DNA of 64,000 bases from Coriaria nepalensis (GCA_027186245.1 CP114483.1:31254642-31318641), one strand, 5' to 3'; shown: positions 35,456 to 47,592, numbered from the stretch's first letter. Made by a program: numbers and translations. Notes: a model not told the origin generated them from the letters alone.

Positions 35456-35661
35456 GTTATCGTAGGATCCTGCCCACTCATTGTCCATATATCATTATAA
35501 CCATGGTTCTTCTTCTTCAAATATAATACATACCATAATATGTAGTGCCATTTAGGTACCGTATTACCCTTTTTCACTGAACCAAGATGAATTTGACTTG
35601 GATTGTGCATAAACCTGGATAACAAACTAATGGAGTACATAAATTCAAGTATAGTTGCAAT

Positions 35662-35734
35662 GAGATACATGAGACCTCTCATTAAACTTCTAAAGTGAGA
35701 TACATGAGACCTCCCATTAAACTTCTAAAGTGAG
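35662..35734. repeat. 35-bp tandem duplication
   Basis: The unit beginning GAGATACATGAGACCTC at 35662 is repeated at 35697 with a single T/C difference, inside the reverse transcriptase remnant. Confidence 0.9.
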
Positions 35735-36540
35735 TCTCATCAACCTTCTCAGCACCATCTTCTTTTGCCAATTCTTCATTTGCAACCATTGATGTTGCAA
35801 CTGGCTTACAAGATTTCATTTTGAATTTCTTCAACATATTCTTTACATATTTCTCTTGATAAATAAATACTTTTCCAAGAAGTTGGATACTTCTTTTCCC
35901 AAGAAGAATTTCATCAACCCCAAGTTTATCATCTCAAATATAAATTAATCTCAGTTTTAAAGTCTATGATTAGACTATTGTCATTGCCAGTGATCAATAA
36001 ATCATCAACATAAAAGAAAATGATTAGAAATGAAATATTTGACTTCTTGAAATAAAGAGTGGCATCACTTTCACTCCTATTGAATCCAGAGGTGTTGAGA
36101 TGAGCATCAATTCTATTATACCATGCCTTTAGAGCTTGTTGCAGTCCATACAAGGCTGTTTAGTTTGAGGACTTTATCTTCTTACCCTTTGACCTTGAAT
36201 ACTTCTAGCAGGTCCATAAAGATGTCTTCTTGTAGTACTCCATTTAACAATGCTGACTTGACATTTAGTTGATAATTGGCCAAATTGTTTCTTGTATCTA
36301 GATAAATTAGAAGACTAATTAGATCTAGTCTTGCAATTGGAGAAAAGTTTCAGAGTAACCAACACCATTCGGTTGAGAATACTCTTTAGTCACCAATCTT
36401 GCCTTGTATTTGTTTATGGAACCATCAACATTGTGCTTAAGTTTAAAGATCCACTTAAATCCAATAACCTTTTGATGTTTTAGCCTTTCTAATAGCTTTC
36501 TAAGTCCGATTCTTATCAATCATGGCCAACTCCTCCATCA

Positions 36541-38420
36541 TTGTATTTTCCCAATGTTCATTCTTGATGGCTTAACTAAATGGCATTGGTTTAGAGATGG
36601 CAAGATTGCACCTCTAATATACCTCATCAGGTGATTTGAACCTTTGAATGGTAGGTTCTTCATCAAAGTCTAAATTAATCAATATGTGGAGTAGTGAAGT
36701 TTTGATTTTCTAAAAGAAAATAAGAGAAGTCTTCATTCTATAGTTGCTAACTCGGTACATCTATGGGATTTTTAATGTTATTGCTCTTTCGATTGAATAA
36801 CCTGTACCCTTTGGAGTCATAAAAGTAGCCAACCATGAAACATGTCTTAGGTTTTTATGATAGTCCATCTCTTTAGCTTGCATATGGAATATGCATGAAA
36901 AAGATTCATCCAAACACTCTTAGATGAGAGAAAAAAGGCTGGTCTTGTGTCGAGCTTCATATGGAGTCATATCTTTCATAGATTTGGTTTGTAGTCTATT
37001 CAGGATGTATATTGCTATATTAGTAGCTTCCAAACAACATGCATCTTGTTTCCTTAGTTCTTGTAGCTTTATTTTTTTTTAAATGACTTTTTCTTCATCT
37101 TCCCGAGTTAGAATCCTTCAAAAAGTTTGGATTGAAGTTGAATTTGTGGCATGTCTTTAGCAAGCCCTTTTGAACTTAGCTTTTGAATATATTTAAGGTC
37201 AAAATGACCAAATCTTTTATGGTATGTCCATGCATTTTTTCCTTTACAAATTAAACTTGATGTTCCCATTTCATTGAAAAATAGTTTTGACTGAGAGGTA
37301 CTTTGACAAATTCATTCTTGTTTATGTCACGGATAAGACAATGAGCTCCTTAGAATACCAATGTATATCCATGCTTCATCATGTACCCAAAACTTAGCAA
37401 GTTCCGATTGATACTTGGAATATAGAATACATTGGCTATGTGTCTAGTTCAATTTTTTGTTTGAACATCAACTATCTCTTTTCCTTCACCTTGGATTGTC
37501 TCTCCATTTCCTACTGTGATAACAATGGAAAACTCTCTATCTAGTCTTTCAAATAGACCAAAATCATATAACATGTGATTTAAACAACCACTATTATGAG
37601 CCAATTCCTTTTTGCTTGAATTTTGATCAAGCCATAAATATGTGCTCTTTCTTTTCTTCTACTGCATTTGCTTGTTGAGCTAGAGTTTGAGTTGCATCTA
37701 ACTCTTTCTTCCTACAAACGTTCTCAATGTAGCCCAATCTTTTACCGTATGAACATACAGGTTTGTTCTTGATGAACAATTTTCTTTCAAAATCCCCTTT
37801 TCTCTTGCATGATTGCAGCTTAGCTACTTCCTGTTGATTGACTATCATGCTTCCAAGTTTTCTTATGTTTTGCTAGCAAAGAATTCTCATAAGTTACTTG
37901 AGTTATGTTGGTGTGTCTCTTCTCATTGGCCATATCCCATGAGCTCACTCAAAGTAAAAGAGTTGAGATCTCTTCTCTCTTCTATGGAATCAACTTTAGA
38001 ATCAAATTTTGATGGTAAGGAGACAATGACACTTTATGTGATTACATCTATAAGTATCTTCATTTAGCTTACCATAGGATTCAACTTTTTAATATAAGTT
38101 TGAAGTAGTTCATCTTTCTTCATTCTCAAAACCTCAAAATACCTTCCTTGTATTAGTAGATTTACTACTCTTACTCTCTTTGTGCTGTGGAATTCAGTTT
38201 TAAGATTATCCCAATAATCTTTAGCCTTTTTTAAGCCCATAATAATTCTGGTATATATTTTATTTGTGATGGCTAACCGAATGTCAATCATAACTATATA
38301 ATATTTTTTTAATTCTTCTCCTTGTCAACCTTCAATTGATTCACCATGAGATTAGTTCATTATCTTCTTCTAGTACTTCCCATAGATCAAATACAATTAG
38401 ATAGTTTTTTATTTTGTCAC
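36541..38420 (-). pseudogene. copia gag, protease and integrase region, decayed
   Basis: On the minus strand gag is seen at 38291-38064 (KAKDYWDNLKTEFHST, YFEVLRMKKDELLQTYI). A damaged zinc knuckle follows at about 37800-37690 (VCSYGKRLGYIENVC, where a CCHC is expected). The integrase zone at 37500-36600 gives only short matching pieces. No continuous frame survives. Confidence 0.75.
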
Positions 38421-38580
38421 TGCAAATATGATACTGCTTCCCATTGAAGATCGAAGGGGATAATAAGATCACTTGGTTTGGATTTAACATGGTTTTGATT
38501 TCTAGTATTTGAGTAGTTTTGAATGGTTTTGATTTAAGTAAATAACTAGAGTAAGATGTTAAACAAGCCTTGAATAGGAT

Positions 38581-38593
38581 GGCTATGATACCA
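38581..38593 (-). promoter_or_regulatory. primer binding site (initiator Met-tRNA type)
   Basis: On the element strand this reads TGGTATCATAGCC, one or two changes from the TGGTATCAGAGCC typical of copia elements. It lies immediately inside the 5' LTR end, which fixes the orientation of the element. Confidence 0.85.
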
Positions 38594-39232
38594 TGATTGA
38601 ATTTGATAGTTACAAGTGAAATAGAGAGAGAGATGTAAGAGAGGAAAACATATAGTGTTCTAGATGTAAAAAATGATTGCTTAATTTCATTACATGAAAT
38701 TTAAAAAAGGGAAACTAATGATTAAGAGATACAATTACAACCATGCTTTAAAATGAAACAAGCAAGCTAAAGCTGACCATTATTACAGTTGATTAAAGAT
38801 AAGAAAAAGCAATTACAAAAGCAACCTCAAAATTGAGGCAAATGCAAGAAGTACACTGCATAATGCAAGCTTTACTACCAAAAGAAGAAAATCGTCCACA
38901 ACTTGATCCTCGCACTTCTACCTCTTAAAAAAAGGTTCCACACATTGAGATAATCATAGAGTACTCGTTTGGTAGATGAGATTGCAGATGGGATCCAAAA
39001 ATAGGCTCTAACTTGCAATGTAAGAAAACTAGTAGGAAAATGAACTAGAGAGCTACAATAAGGGATAACTACAGCTATGATGATCATCCAATTGAGATGA
39101 AATCAATTGTCACAAGTTTGTTTGAATGTGGAATAAATACATGTATTGGAGGCAATTCCTTTGGAATAAAAAATCTAAAAGTTAATTTTGGTGAAACTTA
39201 GTTCATTCCTAAACCTACATGAACTCTTAACA
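38594..39232 (-). repeat. 5' LTR of the minus-strand copia element
   Basis: 639 bp. In plus orientation it begins TGATTGAATTTG next to the primer site and ends TTAACA. It aligns with 32053-32555 except for the outer part lost there. It also has a short segment at about 38905-38940 that is absent from the other LTR. Confidence 0.85.
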
Positions 39233-39636
39233 TTAATCTTAATGATGAGTTTTGATATGATCGGTGAAATTCATATAAAGTTTTATATGGAAATTTTCTA
39301 ATCATGTCAAATATGGAAATTGCTTCCACTAATCAATTTCTTTTAGTAAGATTTAATCTAATTAATAGAGTTAATAATGTAAAATTATTTATATGGAATA
39401 TTTATGATTATATTAAATAAAAGAAGTTGATTTCATTAATTAGCTACCTGAAAATTTTTTACGGTAGTTAACCTATTTTAGAAGTTTTCTAACTTAGGAA
39501 AGATTTTTGTTTGGGTTATTAACCTATTACTTAGAGAGAAATTTTCATATGATTTATCTATTAGAGTTTAACAATAAATCCTACCCTAGGAGGAATCAGG
39601 ATTTACTAGATAGAAGAATATAAATAGAAAAAATTT

Positions 39637-40752
39637 GGGCCCATAACCCATTTAGAAAGTATATTTTAGGGTCTAAGTCCATTCTAAAATTTATTAAAAA
39701 AAGGGGCCTTGGTTTTTTTAAGAAACATTTAAAAAAATTTAAAAATTACTAAAATACCCTTATAGTTCGAAAATGAAAAGGAAAAAAAAAACGGAATCGC
39801 AGAAACCCTTACGAACAAACCCGTAGAAAACCTAACTTTGACAATTCTTCTATCACAAAACGGAATCGCAGAACCTCAAACCCTTAGTTTCACAAAGCTC
39901 AAACCCTTAGCAGCCGAAAAAATATGAAGCAATGGTTCGCAGTCGACAAAATCTAAAAAAAAAATCCAAAAAAAGATCAAAGGTAGCACCGGAATGACAA
40001 TCAAAAATTGATTTCATATTTTTTTGGAGTTATTATATTCATTTTGATTTGAAATTTGAAATAGTTATATGGCTCAGACCATCGAGTAGTTTAAAATGTA
40101 TTGCTCGATGGATCGATGGGAATACTAATGTCCATCGACCTATCAAGCAAGAAGTTCATATGCACTACTCGGCGAATGGCCATCGAGCCACCGGACAATC
40201 GAGTAGTGCATATGAACTTCTTAATTGATAGACATTAATATTCCCATCAAGTCATCGAGCATTACAATCTCAATGGCTCGATGGTTATTCATATGTCCAT
40301 CGGGCCATCGAGCACCTCAATTTATATGAACTGCTAGATGACTCGATTATCGCTCATATTCTCATCGAGTATTACAGTCTTATTCTGAAGTTTTTTTTTT
40401 AATTTTTATTTTAAATTTAGTTTATTCCGTTTTGTCTGATTATTTTTAATTTCAGGTGGATCAAATTCCTATATATCGTGAGCTAGATCCTATAATTAAC
40501 CAAACGCTTCGTTTCAAGATCTGCACTATTGTGATATCAAATCAGTAAGTGATGATTGCCGATATAAGGAAGAAGTTGACCCCAATATAGTTGGAGTCTA
40601 TTAGGTTTACTTGCTATGACATTTTCTGGATGTGAGTAGTCAAACTTAAGAACTCGAGCCAACTTTTGAACTTTTTCATTCTTTGGCGAGTGAAGTGTAA
40701 GAAGAAGCACAAATTGTGGTTTATGTACCACAACAAGCCTATGCGGTTTACG
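39637..40752 (+). mobile_element. DUF1985/Ulp1 element leader, copy B, truncated
   Basis: Matches 6398-7480: the same start (TTTAGAAAGT.TATTTTAG), the same CATCGAG inverted repeats and the same beginning of a DUF1985-like frame (about 40600-40740, ACATTTTCTGGATGTGAGTA and following). It stops inside a perfect palindrome at 40743-40760, after which copia integrase sequence starts. Confidence 0.8.
40149..40222. repeat. perfect 23-bp inverted repeat, hairpin B
   Basis: Arms 40149-40171 and 40200-40222 are exact complements with a 28-nt loop. Equivalent to hairpin A at 6859-6933. Confidence 0.95.
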
Positions 40753-40760
40753 TAAACCGC
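40743..40760. repeat. 18-bp perfect palindrome at a transposon junction
   Basis: GCGGTTTACGTAAACCGC. The left half continues the DUF1985-type sequence (GCAGTTTGG in copy A), and the right half leads into copia integrase coding sequence. The join of the two elements therefore lies within or beside it. Confidence 0.9.
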
Positions 40761-40764
40761 CACC

Positions 40765-42930
40765 TACTTAGTGAATAGGAGTCAGTCAACCGTTCTAGAT
40801 TTTAAATGTCCAAAAGAGGTATGGTCGGTTAAGAGACATGGCCAAGAACACTTAAGGCATTTTGGATGTGCTGCTTATGCACATTAAGAGGATAGTAAGC
40901 TTGACCCTAGATCTCAAAAGTGTATCTTCTTAGGATATGAGAAAGGTACTAAGGGATTTAGGTTATGGGAGAAAGAGACAGTAGGAATAAGGGTTATTGT
41001 TAGTAAAGATGTCATTTTTAATGAATCTATATTTCTATGCAAGTCTACTAACATTGATGCAGATACTTCCTCTTCGGAAAATAGTTCTAATATTGAGGTG
41101 GAGGATGCAACCCCTACTGTCCAAACTTAACAGTAGGTGGAGGGCACCCCTCTCGATGATCCTACATCACATGATGATATGATTGTCATACTTGATGAGT
41201 CGGATCAAGGACTAGATACTACTGAGACTCTAGACGAGTCAAATCATGATTCATTAGCCGATTACTAATTAGTAAGAGACCGACCGAGAGAGGAGGTAGG
41301 TAAAACCTAACCTTAGATATTCATATGCGGATCTTATCTACACTTCTTTGGTTGCAGCTGTTGAGGTTCAAGAAAATGAACCGTCAAGCTTTGATGAGGC
41401 AATGTCATTCTCAAGAAAAAAAGAGTGGATAGATGATGTTATGGATGAGGAGATGGAGTCAATAAATACCAACAAAATGTGGTTGCTTGTTCCAATATCG
41501 GAAAAGCAAAAACTTATCGATTGTAAGTGGATCTACAAGGTCAAGGAAGGTATAAATTCTAATCCTCCAAGATTTAAAGCAAGACTTCTAGCTAACGGGT
41601 TCACACAAAGGAAGAGGGTGGACTTTAATGAAATTTTCTCACCCGTTGTAAAATTTAAGACTATAAGGATCATGCTAGCACTAATAGCCTTTTCTAACCT
41701 TGAGTTAGAACAAATGGATGTAAAAATAACATTTTTGCATAGTGAATTAGATGAGATGATATACATGAGTCAACCTCCTAGTTATGTTGATAAGAAACTT
41801 CCCGAGCATGTTTGTCTATTGAAAATATCTTTGTATGGTTTGAAACAATCACCACGGTAATAGTATATTAGGTTTGACTCGTTTGTACTGAAAATAGGTT
41901 TCACTAGAAATAGTTGACTCTTGTTTTTATTTTGCATGTAAAAATTTTGTTCACATTTATTTGTTGATTTATGTAGATGACATGCTTCTAATAAGTAAAT
42001 CACAAATTAAAGTAAATGAACTCAAGAAAAAGTGAAGTCTAGAATTTGGTATGAAAGACTTGGGACATGCAAATAGGATCCTAGGAATGGAAATTGTCAA
42101 AGATAGAAAAAATAAGTCTCTAAAATTGAATCAAGAGTCATATTTTAGAGAGGTTAGTATTTGGTTTGAGGCGGATGGTTGCAAGTCGGTTTCGCTACCC
42201 TTAGCAAATCACTTTATTCTAAATAAGAATCAAAGCCCCAAAACCAATTTCGAATTAGTAAAAATAGAGCATATTCCCTACGCTAATGCCATAGGATCCA
42301 TTATGTATTCTATGATTAGTACCCGTCCGGATTTTCATTTTCAATTTCTTTACTAAGTAGGTTTATGTTAAATCCCGATTTAATACATTGGAATGCATTA
42401 AAGTGGTGCTTAAGGTATGTTACTAGTACTAGTAGTGCAGGTTTATATTTTCATGATTGGACTAACTTTTTGGATTTAGTTGGTTTTGTAGATAGTGATT
42501 ATGCAGGTGATTGGGATTTCCGGAAGTCGACTATCACATTCTAATTCCTATTGTGTGGTAATTGTGTTAGTTGGAAGACACAATTACAATTGTTGGTGGC
42601 TCTTTCATCAATGGAGACGGAGTATATGGCAATGACGGATGCATTCAGGGAACCTATATGGTTACAAGGGTTAAGAAAGCGGGTATAATAAATGGTAAAC
42701 ACACATGTTTTTGGACAGTCAAAGTGCAATCCACTTAGGTAAGAATTCGGTACACCACGAGAGGACTAAACATATAGATGTTAAATACCATTTTGTTCGT
42801 AACCCTATTGCTTCGAGTATAATTCACATATCAAAGGTTCCTATGACAGAGAACCCATCGGATATGGGAATGAAGATTGTTACTATAACAAAATTCAAGT
42901 ATTGCATGGATTTGTTACATATGAGGTGAC
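40765..42930 (+). pseudogene. copia pol 3' part: integrase end, reverse transcriptase, RNase H
   Basis: The integrase C-terminal part (about 40765-41040) has TYLVNRSQST, HLRHFGCAAYAH and KCIFLGYEKGTKGF. The reverse transcriptase is open at 41348-41860 with DCKWIYKVKEG, KARLLANGFTQRK, LEQMDVKITFLHSEL and LYGLKQSPR. The polymerase site YVDDMLL lies at about 41970. MKDLGHANRILGMEI (42051) and PYANAIGSIMY follow. RNase H ends with DSQSAIHLGKNSVHHERTKH (about 42714-42780). Stops at 41858, about 41910, 42032 and between 42355 and 42700 rule out a working protein. Confidence 0.88.
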
Positions 42931-43015
42931 GCGTAAAAATATAGCTATGGGGACCTCCGAGAAGTTATCATTGTGGCACGGTGATAAAATCGGTTTCAAT
43001 TGAAGGTGGAGATTG

Positions 43016-43719
43016 TCGATGGTTTATGGGATGAGCTCAAATCGGATGGCCCAATAGGCTGCCTTTGGGTTCAAACCGGTAACCCGATGGATCTTTGTTG
43101 GGTCAAAGAAACTGGGTTGATATAAAATACATAACTAGGGCTATTTTGGAGATAATATGAATGTTGAGAGTTGTTTTAGAAATAATAGATGTTATGAGGA
43201 TATTTTGGAATTAGTGGAAAAGAGATACTTGCTCTCTTACTTATATTCACGATTAAAAACAGTGTACTCATTACATATCTAAAAAATAGAATGCTCCTCC
43301 TCCTTCTTCTCTCTCTTGGCATGACAGCTGCTCCTCTTGGCACGATTTGCGCCGCCGATCTCCATACATTCTGGCGGTTTGATCAACTTGTGATTTTGAT
43401 TTGCTGTTCCTCTTTCCTTGTGATTCTTGGATAGTTTATTTTCGGATTAAGTTAAAATTTTAGCTGAAAATTTGGGTTAGGGATTGTGAAATCTTTGTTG
43501 AATATTTGGTTGATATTGGATGATCTTGTGTATTAGTGGATTTAGGATTTGATTGTGTGTTTGTACCATAACTCTATCCCTATTACAAACAACACTCTTG
43601 GAATTTTGAAGCTCGAGTGGATATAGTCGATCTTGATCGATTTGATTTTATAGACGAACCACTACAACTTCTTGTGTCTTTTTACTTTTCTTATTTTGAT
43701 TAATATTATGAAACTGGCA
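43016..43719 (+). repeat. 3' LTR of copia element 3
   Basis: Begins TGTCGATGG directly after the purine tract. The end at CA (43718-43719) is my best guess; the word CGAACCACTACAACTTCTTG at about 43656 is typical of copia LTR ends and supports a boundary soon after. There is no 5' LTR for comparison. Confidence 0.55.
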
Positions 43720-44249
43720 TAGAAATGTTATAGAAAAATGTGAACAAAAATGAAAAACATTACTGTTTATAGGGAGAAGAAATTATAACAAACTTGAACT
43801 AAAATTACAACAAATTCTTATTAAAAAAATTATATGAGCCGCTGTTCAACTTTTCTTCTGGGCCTGATCCTAGCTGGCCATAAGCTTTGGGCTTCGGCCT
43901 CTTTGTTTGCTTCGACGCTGGCTGAATTATCAAACGGTGTGGGCTGGCTTGTTCTTCCTCGTATGCCCAGTTTGGTTCGTCTAAATAGATTGCCGAGCGA
44001 CCAAGTACAATCACTTCGTAAATTTGACTTGGAAATTTGAATTGATGATGTCAACAAATACTATATTTCTCCCCTGAAAATACAAAAACACAATGTGCTA
44101 GTATAGAATAAGCCAACATCTTTTTTGTTCTCTGCATTCAATAACAAAATCCGATTGGCATATATATTCATAAACAATAACTTTCACAACCTATGAAGAA
44201 ACAGCTTGAGTCAACCGGCTTAATAGAGAGATGGCAGAATTGTAGCGAC
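43720..44249. other. 3' flank of the kinase gene
   Basis: About 43840-44040 is clearly less AT-rich than its surroundings and open in several frames on both strands. None of these frames shows a domain. It may be the 3' UTR region of the kinase gene or an unidentified insertion. Confidence 0.4.
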
Positions 44250-46637
44250 CTATCTCAGCCTATGTAGTTGCTTATTTGCCTGACTCTCCTTCTTAGGCAC
44301 CCTTACTTTCTCTTTAGCAGCTTCAATCTCTTCCAATTTCTCCAATACCTCCTTCATAGACGGTCTATTCCGAGGTTCATGCTCGATACAGTTTAAAGCT
44401 AGCTGTCCTATTTGTAACGCTGAATTTGACGGATACTTTCCTGCCAAACGAGTGTCCATCATGTCTTTCAACTTTCTTCTACTCGATAAATATGGTTTGA
44501 TCCATTCAACCAGACTGTATTTCCCAGTCTCTCGGTTTGTATCCATTGACCTTAAGCCTGTAAGCATCTCTAGTAGAACAACTCCGAAGCCATACACATC
44601 GCTTTTAACATAGAGATGGCCTGTTTTGCATAAGGCATGATTTGAACATTCATGTTCAGGTTTATTTATAATGAATTTTTTTATTTTTTTAAAGAAAAAG
44701 GATAGAAGTGGGAGAAGTCAAGTGGTGAAATTCACCTGTGGTAACATATTCAGGAGCGGCATAACCATAGGTGCCAAGAATTCTTGTTGTGATATGTGAT
44801 TTACTGCCTGAAGGACCGATTTTTGCTAAGCCGAAGTCTGATAACTTGGCATTATATAACTGAAAAAAAGAAAAAGAAAAACCAAAACAAAAAGGTTTAC
44901 ATTTTAGATTTCTTTTCTTTGTCACCAACTGGGAAAATAAATTCGGAAATGGTAGCTTTGGTCCAAAAAAATTTCAGTTTGCTTCAATTTGTTTCAAATG
45001 CAAATTCAGTTTTTCGTCCAGAACTGCAATTTACCCAAATTTTAGTTTCAAACTGTAATAGCTAGCCATTCACTCTTAACTTTTCCATTTCAATAGCACA
45101 AAAAGTAACTTAGAAAAAGGATGCTAAGATAATCAACTTACCGAATCAAGAAGTATATTGGATGCCTTGAAATCTCTGTAAATGACCTGTTTCTCTGAAG
45201 TATGTAAGAAAGCCAGACCTCGGGCAGCTCCGATAGCAATTTTGAGTCGTAAATCCCATGGTAGCGGCTGAACAGCTGCTCCCCCTGTACAACACAAAAT
45301 TATTAAACAAAATTCTTGATTTTGTTTTTTCATCTAATATAAAAAGCTCTTACTCCCAAACAGATGGTTTTCTAGGCTGCCTTTTTGCATGAGTTCATAG
45401 ACGAGGAGAAGCTCTCCTTCCTCCCAACAGTAACCCAACAGCTTTACGAGATTTGGGTGAGAGAGTGTTCCTAAGAAATTCACCTCACACTGCCATAACA
45501 TCAAGAACTAGAGACAATTAGCCATCTTTCAACTCGAATTTTGACCGAATCAATTCCTTAACAATTAGCTAGAAATGAGCATATTATAATGTATGTGATT
45601 TATAAAACCAAACAAACATACATTTTGTTTCATATCTACCAAAAAATCAAACCAAACATGATTTAAGTCTATTGATCTAAAAATTTTGTGTATATCTTTG
45701 TTTACTACATACATTATAAGGGTATAACCTATGTGTCAATATATATATATATATATATATTGCATCAATTTTCACTTAATCTACCATACATGTTTTATAT
45801 TATATTATTAGTTTAGATATGAGCATATATTATAACATATAATTTATAAAAATTATCTTTTGTATAACACCGAATTTAAAATGTTAGAATGTGAATAAAT
45901 TTGACGGGGACTCGTAAAATGTTGGGTTTTCTAGTTATTTTTAATTAGGATTAAAAATCATTTGAAGTTGTAATATTTTTATTTCAAATGAAATGAAGAA
46001 GTCAAATTATTGTACCGTCAATATGGACCTAGTGTGCCAAAATCCTAACAATAATTGACCACTTATCTTTGAAGAAATCAATAGCAATTACCTGCCACTC
46101 CTCAAAACCTTGATCGCTTTCAGATTTGAGCTTCTTGACGGCAATTAAAGTGGTAGTACTAATTCCATTCTTTCCGGGGCCTTTCTCTTCAAGCCAACCT
46201 TTGAAGACTTGGCCGAACCCTCCTTCACCAAGCAGTGTATCAGATTTGAAATTTTTAGTAGCAACTTTCAAATCTGCAAGACTGAAGGTCCTCAAATTTG
46301 GAATCGACAAGAACTGGCCGGACAGAGACGATTCATAGCCACTTGGTACCGAAAACTGGCTGTCCCTTCCGGATGATTTGCTTGTCCCAGAAGATGTTGG
46401 TTGACTTGTTGTTATGGAAACCTCTGCATTAGTTTAGATAAATATAGTAAATGAGGAAATCAGAATTACTCCTTATAACACAATGAACATTTCTAAATCC
46501 AACAGAACTTGAGATTGAATACAAATTAAATTGAAAATAAATAAACAGATAGGATTCCCAGTGCCTACACCTGTGTTAGGATTCCCAGTGCTAGGTGGGG
46601 TAGATTTATTAGCATGAGATCCCATACAATTCCCCAT
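44250..46637 (-). CDS. receptor-like cytoplasmic kinase, subfamily VII (PIX13/PBL-like)
   Basis: Membrane-attached Ser/Thr kinase. Exons (minus): 46637-46571, 46423-46092, 45489-45354, 45284-45142, 44859-44736, 44620-44250; phases agree, 390 aa, normal for the subfamily. The start gives MGNCMGS: Gly2 for N-myristoylation and Cys4 for palmitoylation, as usual for plasma-membrane RLCK-VII members. The kinase domain runs from about 80 to 365. Glycine loop GEGGFGQV is at 88-95 and ATP Lys119 is in AVKK. Catalytic loop YRDFKASN has Asp216, so it is an RD-type kinase, and DFG is 234-236. The activation segment holds [18 protein letters not shown]. The subfamily motifs [12 protein letters not shown] and [17 protein letters not shown] are present. 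The Lys/Glu-rich tail ends KQLHRLR. Family knowledge: RLCK-VII kinases relay signals from receptor kinases in immunity and development. The exact orthologue is unsure; the [10 protein letters not shown] region resembles Arabidopsis PIX13. Confidence 0.95.
46550..46591. repeat. 15-bp direct repeats around the kinase exon 1 donor
   Basis: TAGGATTCCCAGTGC occurs at 46550-46564 and 46577-46591. One copy is in exon 1 and the other in intron 1, on either side of the donor site at 46570/46571. It suggests a small tandem duplication of 27 bp with later change. Confidence 0.8.
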
Positions 46638-47460
46638 CGAATAAAAATTTCTCTTTCACTTTCCTATTAAGAGTTAACAGAGAAAAATATGAACAGAACT
46701 CTTATATCTTCTTCCCAAACAACAGAGACCAAAAGCAGTGCATATATAAAAACAAACAGTATTACCTTTTGGTCTTGCCTTATTTACAAAGTTAAAGGGT
46801 CTTTCTCTTTTTATTGTTTATATATTTTTGACCAGAAATTCTTTCATTTTATTCCAACATCTGATGAGCTGTCTCTAATTAAGGTTTTGAATCTGATTGC
46901 TCAAGTAAACTGCCGTGCATTAAGTACCAGTCGTCGATTCCAATTTAAATTTAAAAATATTTCGGTGCCTAAGATTGTTATCTCCAAAAGCTATTTTGAC
47001 TTACACGCTTATAATATAATAGTGTATTTCTTTCTCTCCGTTGGAAGCCACTATGAGCTTTCTCTTACATTTCGGAAATCATTTGAATAGAATTCTACAT
47101 GAACTGTAGTTTACGTCCAATAAATGAAAGTAAAACTGAGAAGCGTCTTATGTTGACGATATTGTCATAGATCAGACTTTGAAATTATAGCTAAAAATCT
47201 TCAAATACAAACGATTAGTATTTAACTAGTCGCTACCATCAAAAATTCCAAAATTTATCGACAACTTCTAAAAGATTCCAAAAATATAATTAAGTGTTAA
47301 TTCAACCGACATGGGTACATTTTCTATGACCAGCCACTTAAGGAAATTAACCTCTATTATTAATTTAATTATATTAAGTAAAACTTTAAGTAAGTCAACA
47401 GAACTCACCTGGTTCAAATTGTGTGGGTATATTTTTGTGACCCAAAATTAGTTGGAGCAC

Positions 47461-47470
47461 TATATATAAA
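47461..47470 (+). promoter_or_regulatory. TATA box of a possible small transcription unit
   Basis: CACTATATATAAACAAAC fits the plant TATA consensus. It is about 130 bp upstream of the ATG at 47593 and in a region with gene-like composition. No other promoter element was identified. Confidence 0.35.
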
Positions 47471-47592
47471 CAAACCTCCTTAAAGAGTTGGCCGAATTAA
47501 TAAATCGCTTATCTTTCTTGGCCAAAAATTGGTTGAGAGAAAAATAATGTTTTTCCTTTCCTTGGTTTGAAGGTGTGATACTTTACTCATCA

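Larger units (their letters stand above)
32590..36540 (-). pseudogene. copia reverse transcriptase and RNase H, decayed and split
   Basis: Reverse transcriptase: about 36519-36325 with KVIGFKWIFKLKHNVDG and KARLVTKEYSQ; 36153-35929 with MYGLQQALKAWYNRID and the polymerase site FYVDDLLITG. RNase H: 35340-35270 encodes a degenerate ...EIEY..LAAASATNQVVWLRK, and it resumes at 32840-32600 with IVIYCDSKLVIAISKNP, GRTKHIQVRFH and EEQNADVF. The interruption between VVWLRK and the CDSK part is the insertion 32849-35259. Stops and frameshifts occur elsewhere. Confidence 0.85.
32053..39232 (-). mobile_element. Ty1/copia element on the minus strand, two LTRs, with a nested insertion
   Basis: LTR-like sequence at 38594-39232 (5' LTR) aligns by eye with 32053-32555 (3' LTR). 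Between them, on the minus strand, lie a primer site next to the 5' LTR, gag, integrase and reverse transcriptase pieces, and RNase H next to the 3' LTR. The RNase H part is split by an unrelated LTR-like insertion (32849-35259). Without that insertion the element is about 4.8 kb, normal for copia. The outer ~100 bp of the 3' LTR is missing, so no target-site duplication can be read. All frames carry stops. Confidence 0.88.
40756..43719 (+). mobile_element. Ty1/copia element 3, 5'-truncated
   Basis: Starts within integrase coding sequence, without 5' LTR, gag or protease. It continues through reverse transcriptase and RNase H to a purine tract (AAGGTGGAGAT) and a 3' LTR at about 43016. It differs from the 17.7/57.1-kb family in LTR and protein sequence. 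Confidence 0.82.
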
